Assembly: GCA_934661715.1 (NCBI GenBank)
Contig: CAKUJL010000010.1
Coordinates: 1 to 15,318, forward strand
Origin: an uncultured Oscillospiraceae bacterium
GTDB lineage: Bacteria > Bacillota > Clostridia > Oscillospirales > Oscillospiraceae
Length of the DNA: 15,318 nucleotides
Direction: 5' to 3'
Below are positions 11,498 through 15,318 of the stretch, one piece after another. The translations under genes were made by a program, and so were the position numbers. Below the pieces are notes generated by a model that was given only the letters and a program-made list of their open reading frames with translations, made no database searches and had not been told where the DNA came from. Every line of letters begins with the position of its first letter. Within the stretch, counting starts at the first letter, position 1.

Positions 11498-11806
11498 GTG
11501 GACGACAAGCGATTTATCGCGCCGCAGACGCGGCCGACGCTCTGCTGGTCATGCCGGCGGGCGTGCGGCGGCTGCTCGTGGACGGAGCGAGATCCCGTGA
11601 CGCACGCGATCCGCTTCGAGCCCGTGAAGGGCTGGGAGGCGGAGAAAACGACGATCAACGGCTCGAAAAGCGAGCACGGCGAGAAGTGCTACCGCTACAC
11701 GACCGACAGCTACCGCGTCGTGCGCTGCCCGCTGTACGTGCCGGACCGGCGGACGAGAGCCAAAAGCGCCATGCCGGTATGGGCCATGCAGGCCGCGAAC
11801 GCATGA
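11498..11806 (+). CDS. Cysteine-rich small phage protein (likely zinc-binding)
   Basis: This 102-aa protein has CWSCRRACGGCSW near residues 16-26, giving a CxxC-x3-CxxC cluster. A second pair, EKCYRY and VVRCPLYVPD, follows around residues 63-78. Spacing of this sort usually holds a zinc ion. Proteins of this look are common in Clostridia phage early regions, where their role is unknown; DNA or protein binding is likely. Start is GTG 11498 with GGGAGAG upstream, seven bases after the previous stop. Two hairpins follow before the PcfK-like gene. Confidence 0.72.
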   Translation: MDDKRFIAPQTRPTLCWSCRRACGGCSWTERDPVTHAIRFEPVKGWEAEKTTINGSKSEHGEKCYRYTTDSYRVVRCPLYVPDRRTRAKSAMPVWAMQAANA

Positions 11807-11841
11807 AAAAGGCGGCTGACCGATGGCACCGGTCAACCGCC
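11806..11841 (-). terminator. Hairpin with minus-strand terminator form
   Basis: GGCGG-TGACCG (11811-11822) pairs with CGGTCA-CCGCC (11830-11841) with one mismatch. On the minus strand it is followed by TTTTT (complement of 11806-11810). No minus-strand gene is nearby. On the plus strand it lacks a T-run and may instead be part of the PcfK leader structure. Confidence 0.4.
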
Positions 11842-11860
11842 ACGAAGAAAAACACACATG

Positions 11861-11906
11861 AAAGGAGATTTTCTTCCCCGCCATTATAGCATGCGGCGGG
11901 GAAGAA
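11861..11906 (+). promoter_or_regulatory. Leader hairpin separating a strong ribosome site from the PcfK-like start
   Basis: AAAGGAG (11861-11867) is directly followed by a perfect 12-bp stem TTCTTCCCCGCC/GGCGGGGAAGAA (11871-11882 / 11895-11906), then the ATG at 11918 with only a weak AAGGG nearby. The ribosome site is ~50 nt from the start in sequence but close to it if the hairpin forms. Confidence 0.5.
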
Positions 11907-11917
11907 GTGCAAGGGAA

Positions 11918-12265
11918 ATGAGCGTGATTCAAGACGCCATTGCCGCCATTGAGGGCCAGCAGCCGAAAGAGCGCTCGGCGGTGTGGATGGTGGGTGAGCA
12001 GCTGAAAGATATGGTCCGCGGCAATGAGGCCGCGGCGGCACTGCTACTGACAGACCTGACGCAGAACAAGGAGATGACGCTCGCGGCGGCGGAGAAGAAG
12101 ATCGCCGAGCGAGCCAAAAAGAATAAGGTCGGCAACTGCGGGTGCGTGACGCCCGCGGAGGCCGAGGACATCCTGCGTGAGTTTTTCGGCCTGCCGGAGC
12201 GCGGCACAGACGTAGCACCGCAGACGGAGAGGCGCAAGGTCGTGGACCTTGCGGACTTTTTATGA
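11918..12265 (+). CDS. PcfK-like protein
   Basis: This 115-aa protein begins MSVIQDAIAAIEGQQPKERS and contains AVWMVGEQLKDMVRGNEAAA, KKIAERAKKNKVGNCGCVTP and AEDILREFFGLPE, ending in VVDLADFL. The pattern matches PcfK-like proteins (named from conjugative plasmid pCF10), which in Clostridia phages stand directly before PcfJ-like genes as here. Function is not established; the AcrIIA9 anti-CRISPR family has been linked to PcfK-like domains, a weak pointer. In-frame ATGs at 11858 and 11891 exist, but homology-like sequence begins at 11918. The stop overlaps the PcfJ start (ATGA). Confidence 0.72.
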   Translation: MSVIQDAIAAIEGQQPKERSAVWMVGEQLKDMVRGNEAAAALLLTDLTQNKEMTLAAAEKKIAERAKKNKVGNCGCVTPAEAEDILREFFGLPERGTDVAPQTERRKVVDLADFL

Positions 12266-14115
12266 GCCGCCGCACAGACGCCGGATGGGAGAATCTGGCG
12301 GACAAGCTGCCGTTCCAACCATGCGGAGACCTGCAAAACGACGTGCTGGAAGATATCTACGACAACGACATGCTCGGGACCGGGTTGATGCTTTACAGCC
12401 GCGAGAGCGTGGAGACCGCAAATCCTATTGCGCAGATCATGGACGCGGAAGACTGGGACCGCTGGGAGAAGTCTCGGAAGCGCCGCTGGGGCGCGCGCTG
12501 CAGCTGCTCAAACTGCGGAGAAGAGTTTTTTGCGGGCTATGTCAGCGACAGCGGTACGAGTGGCATCGTCCTGCGGCAGGGCGAGGACGGGCAGATTTAT
12601 GACGGCTACGTCGACAAGGGAGACGACGATGCGCAAATCTTTTTTGACGACGAGACGATCGTTTGCCCGCGCTGCTACCAGAGCGTGGTCGTGACGCGGC
12701 GGAGCGAGCTGCGGCAAGGGCGCACGCTTCAAGCATTGCAGGCCGAAACGCTGAACATTGACGGATATCTCGCGGTGCTCTATTGGATGGTGGCGCGATA
12801 TCAGGACAACACGGGAACAGACGTCGTGACGTTCTCGCCGCACGCGGCGCTGATCGTGGACCGCTGCGGCGTGCTGCGGCGCTTCCGCGCGGTGCGCCAC
12901 AGTAACGAGGCGCGTGACGTAACGTGGACACCCTGCAAGCAGAGCTGCGACCCGATGCAGCAGCCCTATTACTGCCACGGTGCCGTGAACGGACGGCAGG
13001 TCGGCGGCTGGGTATGCGCCTACGGCCCAGAGCTCGGCGGAACGACGGGCGAGAAGACGGCACTGGACAAATACATCGGCGCGGGCGGAACCTGGCCGGG
13101 GGCGTATCTGCACGTCTGGCGCAAGCACCCGCAGGTGGAAAACCTGATGCGGCAGGGGTTCGGCGATGCGGTGACGCAAACCATTGACAACTATCTGAAC
13201 ATGTGCGGCAACTATTCCATGCTGCGCGGCACACCAAATATTCCGTGGGTCGATTGGAGTGAGACGAAGCCGCACCGAATGCTCGGCGTGAGCAAGGAAG
13301 CCTTCCGCGAGGTGCGCGGGAAGCATTGGAGCGAAGGCACCGCGCGGTGCTGGGCGAGCTACCGAATGCTTGTAAAGAACGCGGACGCGCTGCAATTCGC
13401 GCAGGAGGTCGGCAAGCTCGGCCTGAACGACATGGAAAAATTGCTGGGCGCCTATCGGGCCGTCGAGACCGATCTGCACCCGACGCATGTGGTGAAATAC
13501 CTTGAAAAGCAAAAGCGGCTGAAAGGCGGCGTGCAACTGCTGCTCGATTACCGGCGCGTGCTGCGGGCGCTGTGGCTGGCGGACCAGAACGAAACGCTGT
13601 GGCCGCGCGACCTGCAAGCGGCGCACGACCGTGTAATGGAGATGTACGCGGCGCACGAGGGCGTGAAGTACTACTCGGCGGATTTTACGCCGGTCTATAT
13701 CTGGCTCAAGGCGCTGGAATGGACAGACGGCGAACTCTGCATCCGCATCCCACAGGAGGAGCGGGAGCTGATCGATGAGGGAAAAACCCTGCGCCACTGC
13801 GTGGGCACCTACGGCAGGACACATTGCAGCGGCAAGCCGATCTTCTTTGTGCGGCACTACCGCAGGCCAGAGCGCAGCTATTACACGCTGAACATCGACC
13901 TGACGCGGGCGATGCCGAAGGAGATCCAGCTGCACGGCTACGGCAACGAACGCCACGGCGAGCGCAAGCAGTATGAGCACGGCATCCCGAAAAAGGTGCG
14001 CGACTTCTGCGACAGATGGGAGCGCGAGGTACTGACGCCGTGGTTCATGGAGGAACAACGCAAAAAGTTCGCTGAAACGAACAAAGTGGACAAGAAAGCG
14101 AGGAAAGGCGCATGA
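12262..14115 (+). CDS. PcfJ-like protein
   Basis: This 617-aa protein has an N-terminal zinc-ribbon-like part: CSCSNCGEEFF (Cys82, Cys85) and VCPRCYQS (Cys135, Cys138). A central helical region includes IPWVDWSETKPHRMLGVSKE. The C-terminal PcfJ signature lies near residues 500-570: LIDEGKTLRHCVGTYGRTHC, KPIFFVRHYRR, SYYTLNIDL, EIQLHGYGNERHG. PcfJ is encoded next to PcfK on enterococcal plasmid pCF10 and is widespread in Clostridia phages; its biochemistry is not known to me. The conserved H-C-V-G-T-Y and histidines suggest a catalytic or metal site. It overlaps both neighbours by 4 bp. Confidence 0.88.
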   Translation: MSRRTDAGWENLADKLPFQPCGDLQNDVLEDIYDNDMLGTGLMLYSRESVETANPIAQIMDAEDWDRWEKSRKRRWGARCSCSNCGEEFFAGYVSDSGTSGIVLRQGEDGQIYDGYVDKGDDDAQIFFDDETIVCPRCYQSVVVTRRSELRQGRTLQALQAETLNIDGYLAVLYWMVARYQDNTGTDVVTFSPHAALIVDRCGVLRRFRAVRHSNEARDVTWTPCKQSCDPMQQPYYCHGAVNGRQVGGWVCAYGPELGGTTGEKTALDKYIGAGGTWPGAYLHVWRKHPQVENLMRQGFGDAVTQTIDNYLNMCGNYSMLRGTPNIPWVDWSETKPHRMLGVSKEAFREVRGKHWSEGTARCWASYRMLVKNADALQFAQEVGKLGLNDMEKLLGAYRAVETDLHPTHVVKYLEKQKRLKGGVQLLLDYRRVLRALWLADQNETLWPRDLQAAHDRVMEMYAAHEGVKYYSADFTPVYIWLKALEWTDGELCIRIPQEERELIDEGKTLRHCVGTYGRTHCSGKPIFFVRHYRRPERSYYTLNIDLTRAMPKEIQLHGYGNERHGERKQYEHGIPKKVRDFCDRWEREVLTPWFMEEQRKKFAETNKVDKKARKGA

Positions 14116-15143
14116 GCGAAACAATGGAAATGGCCGTGGCCTGTGAGGTGCGCAGCATCACCGCCATCACGGACGAGATCATTTTTTACAAAAATGTCGG
14201 CGGACAGGCCGTCATCGAGATTGGCAAGCGGCTGATCGAGGCAAAAGCACAGCTCAAACACGGGGAATGGCTGCCGTGGCTGAGCGAAAAAGTGGAGTTT
14301 TCGGAGACGAGCGCGCAGCGATTTATGCAGCTTGCAAGGGAGTACGGAAATACCTCACTGGTGGGGGATTTGGGAACCTCGAAAGCCTTGGTATTACTGG
14401 CTTTGCCGGCATCTGAGCGAGAGAATTTTGCGAGCGAAAAACACGTTGTCAACGGGGAAGAAAAAAGCGTCGCCGAGATGAGCAAACGCGAGCTCGAAGA
14501 GGCCATCCGGCAGCGCAAGCTCGCTGAGCTGGAACGCGACAAGGCGCGGCGCGAGTTGGACGAACAGCGCAAGGCCAACGAGGAGGCCGCGGCGGAAGCA
14601 CAGAAGGCGCAGGAGGCGGCGGAGGCCGCCCGCGCCGAGGTGGAGAACGCGCAGGGCACGGCGCTGGCCGCGCAGGAGCGCGCGGCGGAACTGGAACGCG
14701 AAATGAAGGAGCTACGCGAGAAGCCTGTAGACGTCGCCGTACAGACGGTGGACGCGAGCGAGGAACAGATCGCCGCGGCGGTGAAGGAGGCGGAGCTTTC
14801 CGCCAAGGAGAAGATCGGCAAGAAGGCCGAGGAGCTGAAAAAGGCCAGAGAGGACCTGGCACAAGCAAAAGCGGACGCGCAGGCCGCGGCAGAAAAGGCC
14901 GAAAAGGCAGAGGACGAGGCGGCAGCGCTGCGCGCTGAGCTGGACAAGGCCAGAAAAAGCGCCGCGGCGATGGACAACAAGGCGCTCGCGGAGTTTGCCG
15001 TCCTGTTCCGGCAGGCACAGGAGACGGTGAACCGCATGACGGAGATCGTCGACGAGCTGGATGAGGAGAGCCGCCCGAAGATCTACCGCGCGCTGGGCGC
15101 GCTGCGGGACATGATCGCCGAAAAGGCAGGTGAGGGCGCGTGA
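14112..15143 (+). CDS. DUF3102 protein with long coiled coil
   Basis: This 343-aa protein has an N-terminal DUF3102 region (about 10-125): ITAITDEIIFYKNVGGQAVI, EIGKRLIEAKAQLKHGEWLP, SETSAQRFMQLAREYGNTS, KALVLLALPASERENF. The gatekeeping GEW-PWL-FS-TAQRFM pattern is typical of the family. Residues ~135-300 are a highly charged Ala/Glu/Lys/Arg coiled coil. The end (FAVLFRQAQETVNRMTEIVD) is helical. DUF3102 proteins occur in Firmicute phages and plasmids and resemble the ParB-like/KorB DNA-binding helix region, but no role is established. ATG overlaps the PcfJ stop; its own stop overlaps the next GTG start. Confidence 0.85.
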   Translation: MSETMEMAVACEVRSITAITDEIIFYKNVGGQAVIEIGKRLIEAKAQLKHGEWLPWLSEKVEFSETSAQRFMQLAREYGNTSLVGDLGTSKALVLLALPASERENFASEKHVVNGEEKSVAEMSKRELEEAIRQRKLAELERDKARRELDEQRKANEEAAAEAQKAQEAAEAARAEVENAQGTALAAQERAAELEREMKELREKPVDVAVQTVDASEEQIAAAVKEAELSAKEKIGKKAEELKKAREDLAQAKADAQAAAEKAEKAEDEAAALRAELDKARKSAAAMDNKALAEFAVLFRQAQETVNRMTEIVDELDEESRPKIYRALGALRDMIAEKAGEGA

Positions 15144-15318
15144 AGCGAAGCGACTATCTGAAACTCTGCGTGAGCGCGGCGATGCTCAGCTACCGCAAGC
15201 CGAAGGTGCTGTACGGCGGGATCGAATACTACCCGGAGGGCTACGAGATGCGCTTCGACAAGAGCGGCAAGGCGGTACATAGAGCGATCCTGCGGGACGC
15301 GAGCAAGCACAACTGCCT
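15140..15318 (+). CDS. Phage early protein, N-terminal part, cut by window edge
   Basis: GTG at 15140 overlaps the DUF3102 stop (GTGA) and opens MKRSDYLKLCVSAAMLSYRK, then VLYGGIEYYPEGYEMRFDKS, then GKAVHRAILRDASKHNCL, running off the window. GGTGAGGG upstream can serve as ribosome site, and translational coupling is likely. I do not recognise a domain. Codon use matches the rest of the operon. Confidence 0.68.
   Translation, partial: MKRSDYLKLCVSAAMLSYRKPKVLYGGIEYYPEGYEMRFDKSGKAVHRAILRDASKHNC

Noticed and set aside
12508..14124. 538-codon minus-strand open frame opposite the PcfJ-like gene
   Set aside because: High GC removes stop codons on the opposite strand; the predicted protein is compositionally odd (Arg/His/Leu/Val) and PcfJ on the plus strand has clear motifs and coupled starts.
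14186..15037. 283-codon Ser/Ala-rich minus-strand frame
   Set aside because: It is the shadow of the Ala/Glu/Lys coiled-coil codons of the DUF3102 gene.
1..15318. CRISPR arrays, tRNA or rRNA genes
   Set aside because: No regularly spaced repeats and no cloverleaf or rRNA-like sequence were seen on reading either strand.

Overview
The window looks like a mobile-element-rich piece of a spore-forming Clostridia genome, probably a gut Oscillospiraceae-like Firmicute. The signs are a spore-coat/manganese-catalase-family gene fragment (cotJC), a DUF3846 protein typical of Clostridia mobile elements, AGGAGG-type ribosome sites, and a phage early region of the kind seen in Oscillospiraceae prophages. 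Two blocks of different base composition meet near position 7.4 kb: a mixed, moderate-GC block on the left and a visibly GC-rich block on the right.

Left block (1-7360), the end of an integrated element. It holds the tail of an unrecognised or YqaJ-like gene, a DUF3846 gene, and a small serine resolvase preceded by a long perfect inverted repeat (candidate res site or operator). A convergent XRE regulator shares a bidirectional terminator with the resolvase. A single-pass membrane protein with a DUF5067-like extracellular domain follows. Then comes a self-contained four-gene operon, bounded by terminators at 3211-3234 and 7312-7350: WYL-type regulator, large HNH-like/membrane-associated protein, tiny CxxCxxCC (YkgJ-type) protein, and glycine-zipper membrane protein. 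I cannot match this operon to a named system; its layout resembles an anti-phage or inter-element conflict cassette. It is the best candidate here for an undescribed system.

Junction (7361-7705). A minus-strand fragment of cotJC lacks both its first ~28 codons and its C-terminal third. The left element abuts one broken end. The large serine integrase of the right element abuts the other. The simplest reading is two independent integrations into the same sporulation gene.

Right block (7706-15318), the left end of a prophage or phage-like element. It starts with a large serine integrase (minus strand). A small XRE repressor and a divergent Cro-like protein are separated by a lambda-like control region with three copies of a GTGTC-N6-GACAC operator; a fourth copy overlaps the cro stop codon. 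A ~400-bp hairpin-rich element with 26-bp terminal inverted repeats follows. The rightward early operon is tightly packed, with ATGA/GTGA overlaps: a 59-aa protein, a two-TM protein, a 110-aa protein, a Cys-rich protein, PcfK-like, PcfJ-like, a DUF3102 coiled-coil protein, and a partial gene at the edge. No tRNA, rRNA or CRISPR array was seen.
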